DNA of 64,000 nucleotides, taken from contig NIZT01000003.1 in assembly GCA_003315655.1 (NCBI GenBank), forward strand, positions 1-64,000, read 5' to 3'. Positions 20,045 to 31,232 of this stretch are shown here, in pieces. How positions within the stretch are numbered: position 1 is the first letter of the stretch; every line of letters begins with the position of its first letter. The notes under the pieces are model-generated. The model was given only the letters and a program-made list of their open reading frames with translations. It was not told where the DNA came from and did no database searches. This DNA is from Candidatus Methanobinarius endosymbioticus (GTDB taxonomy: Archaea; Methanobacteriota; Methanobacteria; Methanobacteriales; Methanobacteriaceae). A program made the position numbers and the translations under genes.

Positions 20045-21166
20045 ATGTTAGATAAGATACCTATCTCTCCTAAAACCCAAAAAATTTTAGATAAAGCTCT
20101 AGATGAACCAATATCTAAAGAAGATGGAAATTATTTAATAAATGCTAATGGTTCTGATTTATTTGCTATAATTGCAACGGCTGATTATTTAAGAAAAGAA
20201 ATAGTTGGTGATAATGTAACCTTTATTAATAATTGTAATATTAATTTCACCAATGTTTGCATAGTTAAATGTGGTTTTTGTGCATTTGCACGTGATTTAG
20301 GTGACTCTGATGCTTATATCCTAACTGATGAAGAAATATTAAAAAAGGCTTCTCAAGCTGTAGAAAATGGAGCAAGAGAGTTTTGTTTAATGGGTGGTGT
20401 TCTTCCTGATTCAGATATTGAATATTATGAACATTTACTTAAATTATTAAAAGACAAATTTCCAAAAGTTTTAATTCATGGATTTTCTCCCACAATGATT
20501 TATGATGCTGCTTTAAAATCTGAAATAAATATTGATGACTCATTAAAAGCTTTAAAAAAAGCAGGATTAGATACTTTACCTGGGACTGCAGCAGAAATTT
20601 TAACAGATAGATCACGGAATTTGATTTGCCCTTCTAAAGTAAATGTTTCAAAATGGATAGATATTGTAAAATCTGCTCATAAAATTGGAATTCCAAGTTC
20701 AGCTACTATGATGTATGGTCATGTAGAAAATATAGAAGAACGTGTAGAACATTTAGAAATATTAAGAAACATCCAAAGGGAAACTAATGGATTTACAGAA
20801 TTTATTCCAATGACTTTTATGCATGAATACTCTCCAATTTATAACCAAGGGAATAAAAACTTGGGGACAACTGGTACACAAGATCTAAAATTGTATGCTG
20901 TATCTAAATTAATGTTTAGAGATTTGATTCCAAATATACAAGTTTCATGGGTTAAAATGGGTTTTAGATTTGCTCAAATATCTTTAACAGCTGGAGCTAA
21001 TGATTTAGGTGGAACATTAGGGGGTGATGAATTATCTGAAGCCTCAGGAGCTCCAGATGGTGTTGATACTTCTATCGAAAATCTATATAATATTGTTAAT
21101 GATCTTGATAGAATACCTATTGAAAGGAATTCTAAATATAGTGAATTTTATCCTATTGATTTATAA
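20045..21166 (+). CDS. cofH: FO synthase subunit CofH (5-amino-6-ribitylaminouracil--tyrosine hydroxyphenyl transferase)
   Basis: Radical SAM enzyme that joins the tyrosine side chain to 5-amino-6-(D-ribitylamino)uracil; CofG then closes the deazaflavin FO of coenzyme F420. The cluster is Cys72, Cys76 and Cys79 in CIVKCGFC. Downstream are FCLMGGVLPD, DTLPGTAAEIL, SATMMYGHVE, EFIPMTFMHE and the tail GANDLGGTLGGDELSEASGA. 373 residues is typical. The frame is fully intact, unlike the paralogue at 14417-15540. CofG is not in the window. The leader is AT-rich with only a weak GTGATA before the ATG. Confidence 0.93.
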   Translation: MLDKIPISPKTQKILDKALDEPISKEDGNYLINANGSDLFAIIATADYLRKEIVGDNVTFINNCNINFTNVCIVKCGFCAFARDLGDSDAYILTDEEILKKASQAVENGAREFCLMGGVLPDSDIEYYEHLLKLLKDKFPKVLIHGFSPTMIYDAALKSEINIDDSLKALKKAGLDTLPGTAAEILTDRSRNLICPSKVNVSKWIDIVKSAHKIGIPSSATMMYGHVENIEERVEHLEILRNIQRETNGFTEFIPMTFMHEYSPIYNQGNKNLGTTGTQDLKLYAVSKLMFRDLIPNIQVSWVKMGFRFAQISLTAGANDLGGTLGGDELSEASGAPDGVDTSIENLYNIVNDLDRIPIERNSKYSEFYPIDL

Positions 21167-21347
21167 ATTTAAGCTATAAACTATTTAATTCATTTGTTAT
21201 TAATTATTTTTATTTGAATAATTAGAAATAATATTATATATTTGGCATTAATATTTTATTTTAACTAATTTATTCATTGTTATTATTATTATTATTCATT
21301 GATTTTAATAATTATAATTCTATTTTTCATTGGTATTTATAGAAACA

Positions 21348-21356
21348 TTTATATAT
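21348..21356 (+). promoter_or_regulatory. TATA box of the candidate RNA at 21379
   Basis: TTTATATAT preceded by AGAAACA; its spacing places a transcription start at about 21378-21383, exactly where the first hairpin starts. Confidence 0.5.
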
Positions 21357-21378
21357 TCGTAAAACTAATTTTACATAT

Positions 21379-21460
21379 GGAAAGAGATTTTGTCATTTCC
21401 TATTGTTAACAGGGGGAGAATGCTAACAAGAATAAGAGATATCTTTTTATCTTCTTATTA
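21379..21460 (+). ncRNA. Candidate structured RNA or adhesin leader with three hairpins
   Basis: Three consecutive hairpins can be drawn. GGAAA/TTTCC lies at 21379-21400. TTGTTA-CA/TG-TAACAA at 21403-21429 has one mismatch and a loop GGGGGAGAA, an exposed Shine-Dalgarno-like purine run. AATAAGAGATA paired with TATC-T-TCTTATT at 21431-21459 is an 11-bp stem with a single bulged T. G+C is clearly above the flanks. No real ORF starts at the internal ATG. Another 7-bp hairpin (TCAGAAT/ATTCTGA, 21468-21500) follows. It may be a free sRNA or the start of a 340-nt leader of the adhesin relic at 21717. I do not recognise an RNA family. Confidence 0.45.
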
Positions 21461-21716
21461 TAAATTTTCAGAATATAGCTTATGTTTAAACAAATTCTGA
21501 TTTATTTAATTGATGTTAATCAACAAAAAATATTCATCTTTTTAAGAGTTTTTTTTATGATTAACTTATAATTAATAATTTTTAAAATTTATTAGATGGA
21601 TTATTATATTTTATTGGATTGATTATATAATTATATAAATTGAATAAATATAATTGAAATAAATTTTAGAATATATTAAAATATATATTTATTAATTTAC
21701 TGAGGGGGAAATTAAT

Positions 21717-24590
21717 GTGAAGAATTTGCAATACTTTCTATTTTAACAGTATTTTTGTTTTTAACATTATCTAATGTTAGTGCTGAAATTGTTGGTACTG
21801 GTCAAAATTCAACAGATCAGATAAATGATGCTGTTAACAGATATAATGAACATCATATTATTTTTAAGCAGAATTTAGAAATGTTTCTACTATTGATATT
21901 AATCAACCTAATATAAAAATTTCAGGTAGAAACGCTACTATAATTAGAAATGCTTCAAATTCAAGTTCATCTATTTTATTCAAAAATACTGCTGGTTATA
22001 ATTTAACTATAGAAAATTTAACCATAATTGGTTATGATACCGTGATATATAGTTCTAGATATAAGATTACTATACAAAATAATAATATAACTACTACTCA
22101 AACAGCTATTAACATAACTAGAGTATATAATATGCGTGAAAATAAGATAATTAATAATTCGATTCAAACTATTAATGGGCATGGAATATATGTTTATTCG
22201 GATGAAGATTTAAAGTATAATAGTTTTTCAGGAAACAATATTTCTGCTAATGGAAATGGTTTTAATGGAATATTCATTGACTCAGTTGATGGTGTTTTTG
22301 AATGTATTTTTGACTCAAATCAAATTATAACTTATGGTACTAATTATCATGGGATTATATACGTTTGAAGAGTAAAAATAATTTGTCCAATTCTTCTTTT
22401 TCAAATAATAAAATCAATTCCTGGTTATGGGTTGTATTTAGGAGGCATTGGGGATGTATCTAACAATAATGTCACAAATAATACTATAATTAGAGGAAAT
22501 TCACCTAATTACTATGGAATATTTTTACATTCAACTATTTTAGTTAATAACAACAGAGTTTTTAATAATAATGTAACTTGCAATGGATATTCGAATTATG
22601 GGATCCTTTTAATTGGGAACTCTGGCAATATAACATATAATTATGTTAGAAATAACATTGTTAATACATTTAATAATTATTCTAATTGTATGTTTTTAGC
22701 AGGGAATAAAATTTCAAATAATGAATTTTCAAATAATATTATTAAGACAATGGAACTGATAGTAGTGGAATCTATTTAAATCCTAGTAGTGCTATAAATA
22801 ATACATTTAAAAATAATATTATATCTACAAATAACAATAATTCGGTAGGTATTCGTATTGTAACATATTTCAATCCATCTGATCATTTAACTGGATCTAT
22901 TAATAATAATATATTTTTAGATAATGCAATTTTTACTAAAGGAAATTATTCTGATGGTATTCAATTCATATCTGAATATTATCTTATTAATAATACTATT
23001 TTAAGAAATAATATAGTTACTGAGGGAAGTAATACTGTTGGTATTAATTTAAATTCTACAGTTTATAATATTACAAATAATAATATTTCATGGAATAATG
23101 TTAGTACAAAAACAGATTCTGGTTATGGAATATTATTGCATATAAATAGTGGCCTTAATGCAAATAATACTGTTTCAAACAACATTCTTGATACACTTGG
23201 TAATGGGGCGCTTATGGAATATATTTATTTGGATTTATAGGTAATCGTAATAATAATATATTTAATAATAAAATAAATACAAATGGGATGAGTGCTTATG
23301 GACTTTTTATGGATTCAAGCACTAATATTGAATATAATAATGTTTTAAATAACAGTATTAATACATTTGGAGGGGGAGCTTATGGGATTTTTTTAAGTGC
23401 AATATTTAACAAAAATAATAAAATTAACAATAACAAGATAAATACAAGTGGAAATTCAGTTTTTGGTCTTTTTATAAATTCAAATCATATTGGTGAAAAC
23501 AATTTAGAATTTTTATTGATACTAAAAATGCCAATAACAGTATTGTTAGTAATAATATTATTAGTAATGGTACTAGTATTCAGGTTAACAGTGACAATAG
23601 TTCTGGTTTAAATGTTTTTTATAATCGTATTTTATCTAATAGTAGTTTTATAACTTTATCTAATCCTGATAAGGATAATAGATTCTTTGCCAATTGTTTA
23701 GGTAATAATACTCCTGATATGAGTAAAATCATTAATATTACTATACTTAATTGCATTGTAACTAATTTGTCTACTGTTTCTAATAATGTGGCTGCTGGTC
23801 AAAATGCTCAGTTTAAATATGTTATTGGTTCTAATAATGAAACTAAAGTAAATAATATGAATTTGCCATATTTTACTTTAATGTTGCGGGTAAATCTTAT
23901 GATGCTCGTATAAATAGGACATTGTCTCATACTTTTGCAACACCTGGGAATAAGACTTTTGGCTTTTATGTTGATTATCAATATTTAAAAGCTAATACTA
24001 TTTTAAGTGTTTCTCGTATTTTAAATCAAGTAGTCACTGAAACTATTGAAATTAATAACAGTGGTGTTAAAACATCTAAACTTAGGTATACTTTTAAAAA
24101 CTTTGGTGAAGTTAGAGGTTTTAAAGTCTTTACAATTAAAGTTAATAAAAAATATATATTAACAGGTCTTAAAACAGCTGGTGATGTTCGTTATTCTTAT
24201 AATAAGAAAAATGTATTTTAAAACTTAATATTCGTAACTTATATGGGGATGATACAGCTAGTGTTAAACTTGGAATTAAAAGAACTAAAAATGTTGTTTC
24301 TGGTCATAACCAAAGATTAAACAAGTATACTTATACTAATCATCTCAATAAGAATATTAATCATAATTATAAAGTTAATGTTCCAAAAGTACAAAATATC
24401 TAATATTAAAGTAAAAAGTGTTAGTAATTATAAAATTAATTCTAATGTTGTTTACAGTAACTCCACTAGTTTAAAAACTAACCAAGAAACTAAAACATTT
24501 GTTTATAGTAAAAAAATATTAAAGTTTTTTTATAGGAAAATTATTTTTTATCCCCTATTTTCACTTTTTTTTAAAATATTTATTTTTTAA
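21717..24590 (+). pseudogene. Adhesin-like surface protein, shattered
   Basis: GAGGGGG precedes the GTG at 21717. One frame change later a signal peptide appears (ILSILTVFLFLTLSNVSAE). The body is a parallel beta-helix built of short Asn-rich turns of the NNNVTNNTI and GIYLNSS type, spread over at least eight open pieces in all three frames to about 23710. A beta-sandwich region follows (LSTVSNNVAAGQNAQFKYVI; HTFATPGNKTFGFYVDYQY) and a basic C-terminal tail to about 24590. Known: Methanobrevibacter genomes carry many such adhesin-like proteins on the cell surface. The number of breaks (about ten) makes it a pseudogene. Confidence 0.85.
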
Positions 24591-24651
24591 TTTGAATAAA
24601 TTCAAAAATAAAGATTTATAAACTTATTAAAATAAAATATAAGTTATTATA

Positions 24652-25056
24652 TTAGGAATCACATATTCCATATTTAACATTTTTATAAAATCTATTAAAA
24701 AACTTTTTTGTTGAAACAGTAGCTTTTATTGTTTTTTCACATGGTTTATCAAATTTTGAATTCATATTCATATATATTTTATTATTTTTTTTATATATTT
24801 TAGCAGTTCCCCTATTTATTTTTTTATTATTCTTTTTTAAACTATCCATTAACTTTAAGTAGATAATTATCTTTTCCTTTACTATATGATTGTATTGGAT
24901 AGTGGGTTTCATTCACTTTCAAAATCTTGGTTAATGGTTAATTTTTCTTCTTTAATTTTTTTATATTTAGCTGCGTCTACATGATCAGTCATTTGAAAAC
25001 TAAATATCATTGACCGAACATAAAAACAGCATTATTAATACATTTTTATAATTCAT
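24652..25056 (-). pseudogene. Small secreted or anchored hypothetical protein, frameshifted
   Basis: On the minus strand, ATG 25056 gives a hydrophobic start MNYKNVLIMLFLCSV and a stop. Another frame gives TDHVDAAKYKKIKEEKLTIN. The main open piece 24912-24652 has a basic body with KFDKPCEKTIKATVSTKKF. Joined, it would be about 130 residues with a signal-like head. I do not recognise the family. The strong Lys bias fits a secreted protein of these methanogens, but that is inference. Confidence 0.4.
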
Positions 25057-25371
25057 ACTTTAACCTCTATAATAATAGTCAGTGTTCTCTATGAATTTTA
25101 TAGTATATTAATTTTTATATTTGTTTTGAGGATCATAAGATATATGAATTATAATCAAAATAAAATCTATAAATTAAATTTTATCATGGTAATATAGTTA
25201 TAAAATATAATAAATATAAAGCTTTAATAATAAAATTTAGCTAATTAAATTATATTGAAAAAATTAAAATAATTTGAATACATGTTAATATATATATATT
25301 ATTAATGATATAAAATTTTAGTTAAAAATAGCTATAAAATTAATTTATCTATTATTTTGTTCTTTTAAGTT
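25057..25371. other. Non-coding gap
   Basis: About 315 bp of AT-rich sequence, including an (AT)-rich run near 25290; no gene is seen on either strand. Confidence 0.5.
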
Positions 25372-25699
25372 TTATACAATTTCAAAATCTTTTTCTTGAT
25401 CAATTTTTAATTTAATAGCTTCTCTTTCTAAAAGACATGTTTCCCAAATTGTGTTTAGCTTTTCTCGAAATTCTTAATAATCTTTTATTTCATTAAATCT
25501 ATTGATTTCATCCAATTGATTAATTAGTGGTATTAATTCTCCTTCAATTATAATAATTACTTCCCATTTCATCAGAATCAAATAATTCTTTATATTTTGT
25601 AAAATACATTTGGTTTTGTTCTTCTGTTTCACAAAATAATATCAGTTCTAAGATATTTGATTTAAATGATAAATTATGACTTCGTTCTTTAATTGTCAT
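25372..25699 (-). pseudogene. Small hypothetical protein, frameshifted
   Basis: The minus-strand ATG at 25699 starts MTIKERSHNLSFKSNILELI and is open for 51 codons to a stop near 25545. The neighbouring frame continues IIIIEGELIPLINQLDEINR, then after a stop EFREKLNTIWETCLLEREAI and DQEKDFEIV, ending at 25372. Predicted all-helical and charged, about 108 residues. I do not recognise the family. Confidence 0.4.
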
Positions 25700-25872
25700 T
25701 GTTTCAATTAAGTTTTTAATTAGTTAATCGGAAATTTTAATTAATTATTTAATATTAATTATTTGATATTTTAATAGTTAATATTAATTTTTATATTAAT
25801 TTTTATATTAATTTTTAATATTTAATTTTTAATATTTAATTTTCAATTTTTGGATAATTTTTAATCAAATTT

Positions 25873-26586
25873 TTAACTCATAAATCCTTTTGGACCATCC
25901 ATGAGTTGTTTTTCATAGTTACGCTCATATTCTTCCATGATTAAATCTCCAGAAGATGTACCTATCTTATCTGCACCCGCACTAATCAATCTGATAGTTG
26001 TTTTATAATCATTTATTCCTCCAGATGCTTTTACTTTAAGTTTAGGGGCGTTTTTTCTAATTAAAACTAAGTGAGATGCTTTAGGGCTTTGACCACTCAT
26101 TCCAGTAGAAGTTTTAACATATTCTGCTCCAGATTCTGCTACTAAATCTGTCATTTCTATAAGTTCTTCATCACTTAATAGCTCAGCTTCAACAATGACT
26201 TTTAAAATTTTACCTTCTGTAACTTCTCTTATCTTTTTAAGCTCTTTAGAGACTGTATCATAGTCTCCTGCTTTGAAAGCCTGGAAATTTATAACCATAT
26301 CGATTTCATCTGCTCCAGATTTTATAGCTATTTTAGATTCTTTCTTTTTAGCTTTGGAAGCATTATAACCTAGAGGAAATCCTACTACAGTAACTACTTT
26401 AATATCAGTATCTTTTAAAAGTTCTTTTGCATATTCTACATAGTATGGAGAAACAACAATAGAATAAAATCCATAATCTATAGCTTTTTTAGCTAAATAT
26501 TCAATATCTTCTTTTTTTGCAGTGTTTTTAAGATTAGTATATTCTATTTTACTAGCTAATTCTTCAGAAGAGTTTACTTTCATCAT
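25873..26586 (-). CDS. deoC: Deoxyribose-phosphate aldolase
   Basis: Cleaves 2-deoxyribose 5-phosphate to acetaldehyde and glyceraldehyde 3-phosphate through a Schiff base; in archaea it belongs to nucleoside salvage. TIM-barrel protein of 237 residues. The Schiff-base lysine is Lys158 in EYVKTSTGM, the proton-relay lysine is Lys186 in KVKASGGI, and Asp96 lies in DEIDMVIN. VVGFPLGYN at 67-75 is also typical. The frame is intact. An alternative start at the second Met changes one residue. A 150-bp gap separates it from elp3 on the same strand. Confidence 0.93.
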   Translation of the reverse strand: MMKVNSSEELASKIEYTNLKNTAKKEDIEYLAKKAIDYGFYSIVVSPYYVEYAKELLKDTDIKVVTVVGFPLGYNASKAKKKESKIAIKSGADEIDMVINFQAFKAGDYDTVSKELKKIREVTEGKILKVIVEAELLSDEELIEMTDLVAESGAEYVKTSTGMSGQSPKASHLVLIRKNAPKLKVKASGGINDYKTTIRLISAGADKIGTSSGDLIMEEYERNYEKQLMDGPKGFMS

Positions 26587-26738
26587 TTTATCACATTTAT
26601 CTTTTTTGTTATATTTATTATAATTATTTTTGTTTTAAAATCTTTTATTTGCTTATTTTTTACTTTATTTTTTATTATTTTTATTTATTATTTTATAATT
26701 TTAATTTTAATTTTTATTTTATTTCAATTTTATTAAAT

Positions 26739-28361
26739 TCATGTTAGTTTTTTAGACATATATGGGCCTTCTCTTTCATATCCAAATTTACGATAGTAAT
26801 TTCTAGCTCCAATTCCACTAATGATTAATATTTTATCTTTTTCATTTTGGATAGCAATATTTTCTGCTTTTTGAAGTAATTTTTCACCAAATCCAGTATG
26901 TTGACCAACAAATTTTCCTTTTGAACCTAATTTTAACATATTTCCATATACATGAAGTTCTCTAACAATAGCTGTTTTTTCTGTAATTTCATTTCTGAAA
27001 GCTTGGGTAGATGGGAATCTTAGTCTTAAAAAACCAGTTAATATTTTTTCTTTTTCATTTTCATATGATAAAAATATTTCATTACCGCCATTAGTTTCAT
27101 ATTCTTCTTTAAAAAGTTTAAAATCTTCAAATTCAGTTTTGACAGTATTTTTTGATTTATTTATTTTATGTCCTATTTCTCTACAACGTATACATTTGCA
27201 CTGAAAATTTTCTTCCTCAAGCTGATTATAAACAAGTTCCCCTAGATTAGATTTTTTAACTCCTGCTTCTATTAATTTTGCAGGTATATCTCGTTGGATT
27301 CTCATAGTTCTTACCCATTTTGGAAGAATTTTTTTAATTTTAACAATTAAATCAACAGCTTCTTCATCAGTGTAAGGATCATATTTTCCTTCTTTCCATA
27401 AATCATATATTTTACTTCCTTTAGTTACAAGGCAAGGATAAATTTTTAACATGTCTGGTTTAAAATTGGGATTACTAAATATTTCTTTAAACATTTCATA
27501 ATCTTTTTCTGGATTTGATAATAATCCTGGCATAAAATGCATGGCTACTTTAATTCCAGAATCTTTAAGTAATTGATTTGCATCAATAACATCTTGTACT
27601 GTATGACCTCTTTCCATTTTTTCATAAATGTTATCATAGATAGTTTGAACACCTAATTCTATTCTTGTAACTCCCATTTTTAACATTCTGTCGATGTCTT
27701 CTTTTTTACAAAAATTTGGTCTGGTTTCAAAGGTCATCCCTATACAACGAATATTGGCTATTTCATTAGCTTTCTGAACATCTTCGATTAATACATAATC
27801 ATGGGGAGGATATGTTTTAACTTTTACTTTTTCTTGATCCCAACCACATAGATCATTCATAGCTTTCAAACATTGGGAAATAAACCATTCCTGATATGAA
27901 GATTCTCTAGATGGAAATGTCCCTCCCATTATTATTAACTCTACTTTATCAACTGGATGCCCTACAGTAGATAATTGTTTAAGTCGGTTGTATGTTTGAA
28001 CATATGGGTGAAATTCAAACATTCTAGCTCTAAGTGCTGCTGGTTCCTCCCCAGTATAACTTGGTGGGGCCACATCACTTTCAGGACAATAAAAACATCT
28101 TCCATGCGGGCATTTGTGTGGATGGCACATTACAGCTATAATAGCTATTCCTGAAATGGTTCTTGTAGGTTTTTTTCTTAATATTTTAGCAACTATTTCT
28201 CTTTCATCTTCTTTTGAATATTTTAGTATCTCTGTATTACTCATGAATTTAAGAAGATCAAAGTCTCTACAAGTTTTTCGTTTAGCTACTTCTAAATCAC
28301 GTCTAGTATTTATCTTTCCAGACATTATGTCTTCAATTATTATTCGACATGCTTCTTCCAT
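26739..28361 (-). CDS. elp3: Elp3 tRNA uridine-34 carboxymethyl-modifying enzyme (radical SAM + GNAT)
   Basis: It makes the cm5U group on wobble uridine using acetyl-CoA and SAM. 540 residues: an N-terminal tRNA-binding part, radical SAM Cys84, Cys89 and Cys92 in [12 protein letters not shown] (the CX4CX2C spacing typical of Elp3), GGTFPS near 145, a zinc site [11 protein letters not shown] near 392-402, and a GNAT domain at the end with [16 protein letters not shown] and [11 protein letters not shown]. Complete and open, it is the second longest intact gene here. It stands with deoC on the minus strand between two zones of broken genes. Confidence 0.96.
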   Translation of the reverse strand: MEEACRIIIEDIMSGKINTRRDLEVAKRKTCRDFDLLKFMSNTEILKYSKEDEREIVAKILRKKPTRTISGIAIIAVMCHPHKCPHGRCFYCPESDVAPPSYTGEEPAALRARMFEFHPYVQTYNRLKQLSTVGHPVDKVELIIMGGTFPSRESSYQEWFISQCLKAMNDLCGWDQEKVKVKTYPPHDYVLIEDVQKANEIANIRCIGMTFETRPNFCKKEDIDRMLKMGVTRIELGVQTIYDNIYEKMERGHTVQDVIDANQLLKDSGIKVAMHFMPGLLSNPEKDYEMFKEIFSNPNFKPDMLKIYPCLVTKGSKIYDLWKEGKYDPYTDEEAVDLIVKIKKILPKWVRTMRIQRDIPAKLIEAGVKKSNLGELVYNQLEEENFQCKCIRCREIGHKINKSKNTVKTEFEDFKLFKEEYETNGGNEIFLSYENEKEKILTGFLRLRFPSTQAFRNEITEKTAIVRELHVYGNMLKLGSKGKFVGQHTGFGEKLLQKAENIAIQNEKDKILIISGIGARNYYRKFGYEREGPYMSKKLT

Positions 28362-28671
28362 GCTTTTTCTCTATTATTCTTATTTTCAATAAAATTTCCA
28401 TCACTTTTATATATTGTTTTTGAACATGTTAAAAGTTTTGATTTATAAGTAATTTCTTATCTAATTTCTAACAAAAATTAATCTATTTAATATTATTAAA
28501 TACCATTATTTAATTTTTTATATATAAATTTTTACAAATAGTATTATAGTTTATATTTACTGTTTAAAATTATTTATTTTTTTATAAAATAATTTTAAAG
28601 TTCGGGAATTTTGTTTATTATACCTATATATAATGAAATAGAAATTTATAAGTAAATAAGATTTTAAATAA

Positions 28672-30176
28672 ATGAGGGGAAATAATATTAAAAATAATAA
28701 AATTTTAGTTTTTTTGATTTCATTGATATTAATAACAGTGTTTTTTTCTGCAGTTTATTCTACAGAAGAAGTAGATGTGGGGGAAAGTAATGATGAATAT
28801 GTTTTTCCAACAACTGTTAAAGATGATAATGTAGATGGTTTTTGTTTAGACACTGGTTTAGCCGGTCCAAGAGCTACACCCGAAAAAAGCAAAATATAAT
28901 GTTTCAGAATAGGGTACTGGATCTAAAGCGACTGAAGGTAAAGTTAATAATAATGTTAAAAAACTATTATTAAATTATTATAGAAACAATAATGATAGGA
29001 CAACTAATAGGGCTCTTCAAATAGCTATGTGGGCTTCTATCACTAGAGTGTGTGTGACAGATGATGCTGGCCATTTTGAAACTGGGACAACCCCAAAAGA
29101 AGTAAATTTAGCACAAAGAATGTTTGATAGTTTAAGCAGTAATAATCCTAATGTAGACACATCAAAATTAACATATAAAAATTCTGATGGAAGTATATTA
29201 TCTTTTAAAATATACACAGGAGTAACAGATATAATCTCAACTAGAGATGATCAATTACAAGACATTATTTTTGTTTTATATGATTTATTAAATCCTTCTA
29301 TTGGTACTAATGCTAGTGAAAACAATACAGGATCTAAAAATCCAATTGTTAAAGAAAACATGACTATAGTTGATAAAGTTGCCTATAACGATTTAGTTGT
29401 TGGTCAAACTTATACTATTGTCCGTATTTTAATGGATAAATTTACAGGAAATGCAGTAATGATCAATGGTCAAAATGTTACTGCTAGTAAAACTTTTGTT
29501 GCTAACAGTTCAAGTGGTTTCATTGATCTTGAATTTATTTTTGCTGCTAGTGATTTAGCTGGAAAATCAATAGTAGTATTTGAAAAATTGTTTTTAAATG
29601 ATTTTGAAGTCACTTCTCATGAGGATATTAATGGTATTGGTCAAATTATTGAATTTAGAAATGATACTCCTGAAATAAAAACAAGCGCTAAAGAGAAAAG
29701 TACTGGTTTAAAGAAAAATATAGTAGGTAAAGCTAAAACAGTCATTGTGAATACAATTAGTTATATTAATTTAATTGTGGGAAAACAATACACAATAAGT
29801 GGAATTTTGATGGATAAATCAACTGATAATCCATTGTTGGTAAATGGTAACGAAATAAAAGCTGAGAGAACTTTTATTCCAACCACACCAAATGGTACAA
29901 TTGATCTTGAATTTATATTTCATGGGAGCATTAGCTGATAAAACAATCGTAGTATTCGAAAAACTATTTTCAAACAACACAGAAATAACTTTTCATGAAG
30001 ACATAACAGATGAAGAACAAACAGTTAGTATAAAACCAGAACCACCAGAGGCACAACCACCAGAAAAAGAAACAGCAATATCAAAAGCAGCTGTGAAATC
30101 TACAGGAATTCCATTCATGGCTACACTATTAAGTTTATTCAGTATTATGGGATTTATTTACAATAAAAAAGAATAA
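28672..30176 (+). pseudogene. Surface protein with thioester (TQXA-like) head and VaFE repeats, broken
   Basis: Signal peptide KILVFLISLILITVFFSAVYS, then DGFCLDTGLAGP with the Cys and, after a shift near 28893 and an in-frame TAG near 28911, ALQIAMWASITRVC with the Gln; together these resemble the Cys-Gln thioester domain of Gram-positive adhesins. Two VaFE-type beta repeats follow (29360-29660 and 29740-30035), each with GQ/KxYTI, LMDK, an LEFIF strand, VVFEKLF and HEDI. A frame break at about 29935 lies inside repeat 2, where VNT replaces the VDK of repeat 1. The end is KSTGIPF, a hydrophobic helix and NKKE. GAGGGG at 28674 points to ATT 28687 as the ancestral start. Three lesions make it non-functional. 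Confidence 0.8.
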
Positions 30177-30231
30177 AAAACAAGTTATAAAAAATTTCCT
30201 GTAAAAAGTGTATTAAAAAAATCTTAAATTT

Positions 30232-30262
30232 AAGGATAAACTATTTTATCCTTTATTTTTTC
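30232..30262 (+). terminator. Hairpin terminator after the VaFE gene
   Basis: AAGGATAAA, loop CTAT, TTTATCCTT (9-bp stem, 30232-30253) followed by a T-rich tract. It separates this + strand gene from the convergent flavodoxin relic. Confidence 0.7.
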
Positions 30263-30345
30263 TTTACAAAAGTTCATATTGCAAAATATAACTTTTGACA
30301 TTAAAAAGAGAAATTAGTTCAAAAAAACACCTCCCTTATGTTTTT

Positions 30346-30851
30346 TTATTTTATTATTATTCCTATTTCTTGAATGAATTCCTCAATAGCCACATCATCT
30401 AAATTGAATTCTCTATTAGCTCCTTTAATTATAGATTGAGATATTTTTTTATCATAAAATCCCATTTTATCTAAATTAAACTCCCCTCCTAAGAATGATG
30501 TAGCTATACTATGACTGACTATTTCTGATGGAAACACTTTGTTGATTTGTTTTATTCCATCTTTTTCATTAGACCCACAAATGAATAAAGCTAGGTTTTT
30601 TTCCATTAATGTATTTTTATTCTTTTTAATGAAGTTTTTAATTTCTTTTCTCATTCTACCCATATAAATTGAACTTCCAATTATTATAAGATCATAATCT
30701 AAATTTATCTTATCCTTGTCTTTTAGATTAATAATATCATAATTTATTGAATTATTTTTGTTAACATTATCTTTATTATAATTCTCTATTATTTTTTAGA
30801 TATTAAATTAGCTGCTTTTTTAGTAGTTCCATATAAAATAGCTATATTCAT
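30346..30851 (-). pseudogene. Flavodoxin-domain protein, frameshifted
   Basis: ATG 30851 gives MNIAILYGTTKKAANLISKK, a flavodoxin phosphate loop, then stops in an A-run near 30797. The next frame continues to DYDLIIIGSSIYMGRMRKE and KNLALFICGSNE, then ends at 30346. This is the flavodoxin / protoporphyrinogen-oxidase-like (HemG) layout of about 168 residues: TGT-like loop, GSSIYMG and a C-terminal FGGE-like LGGEFNLDKM. A single indel in a homopolymer separates the halves, so sequencing error is possible. It lies downstream of the 2TM relic and the operator pair at 31233-31293. Confidence 0.7.
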
Positions 30852-30938
30852 CAAATCCCTTCTTATTTTGTTAGCATCGATTTTATATCCAATTTAGATG
30901 TTTTTATTTTATATATTATTAAAATGTTATATTTATTT

Positions 30939-31163
30939 TTATATTATTTTTATATCTATTACAACTACTGTAATGAAATGAACTACAATAACTACTCCCC
31001 AAAATGCAGTTATCCATATAAACCACCAATTTCCAAAATCTGTAAATAAATTAATTCCAAATAAAAAATATTAATGATTGAATACCAAGAAGGTTTAAAT
31101 AAAATCCTTTAAATCTTTAGATCGCTGTTCTACTTTTTTGTAATTTTTGTTCATATTATTCAT
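30939..31163 (-). pseudogene. 2TM-domain membrane protein, frameshifted
   Basis: Minus-strand ATG 31163 starts MNNMNKNYKKVEQRSKDLK. One shift later it reads GFYLNLLGIQSLIF, and after a second shift FGINLFTDFGNWWFIWITAF and a second hydrophobic helix ending at 30939. The conserved NxxxxxGNWWFIW between two helices is the signature of the 2TM domain found in many bacterial regulators and small membrane proteins. About 75 residues when joined. It probably headed an operon with the flavodoxin gene. Confidence 0.6.
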
Positions 31164-31232
31164 ATTTTACACCTTTTTAAAATTATTTCAAATATTAGAT
31201 ATTTTTAGAAAATTTATTTTATTATATTTACG

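Noticed and set aside
28905-28915. In-frame TAG in the VaFE gene read as pyrrolysine
   Set aside because: A frame change lies just upstream and another downstream, the organism type does not use pyrrolysine as far as I know, and the position is not in an enzyme active site.
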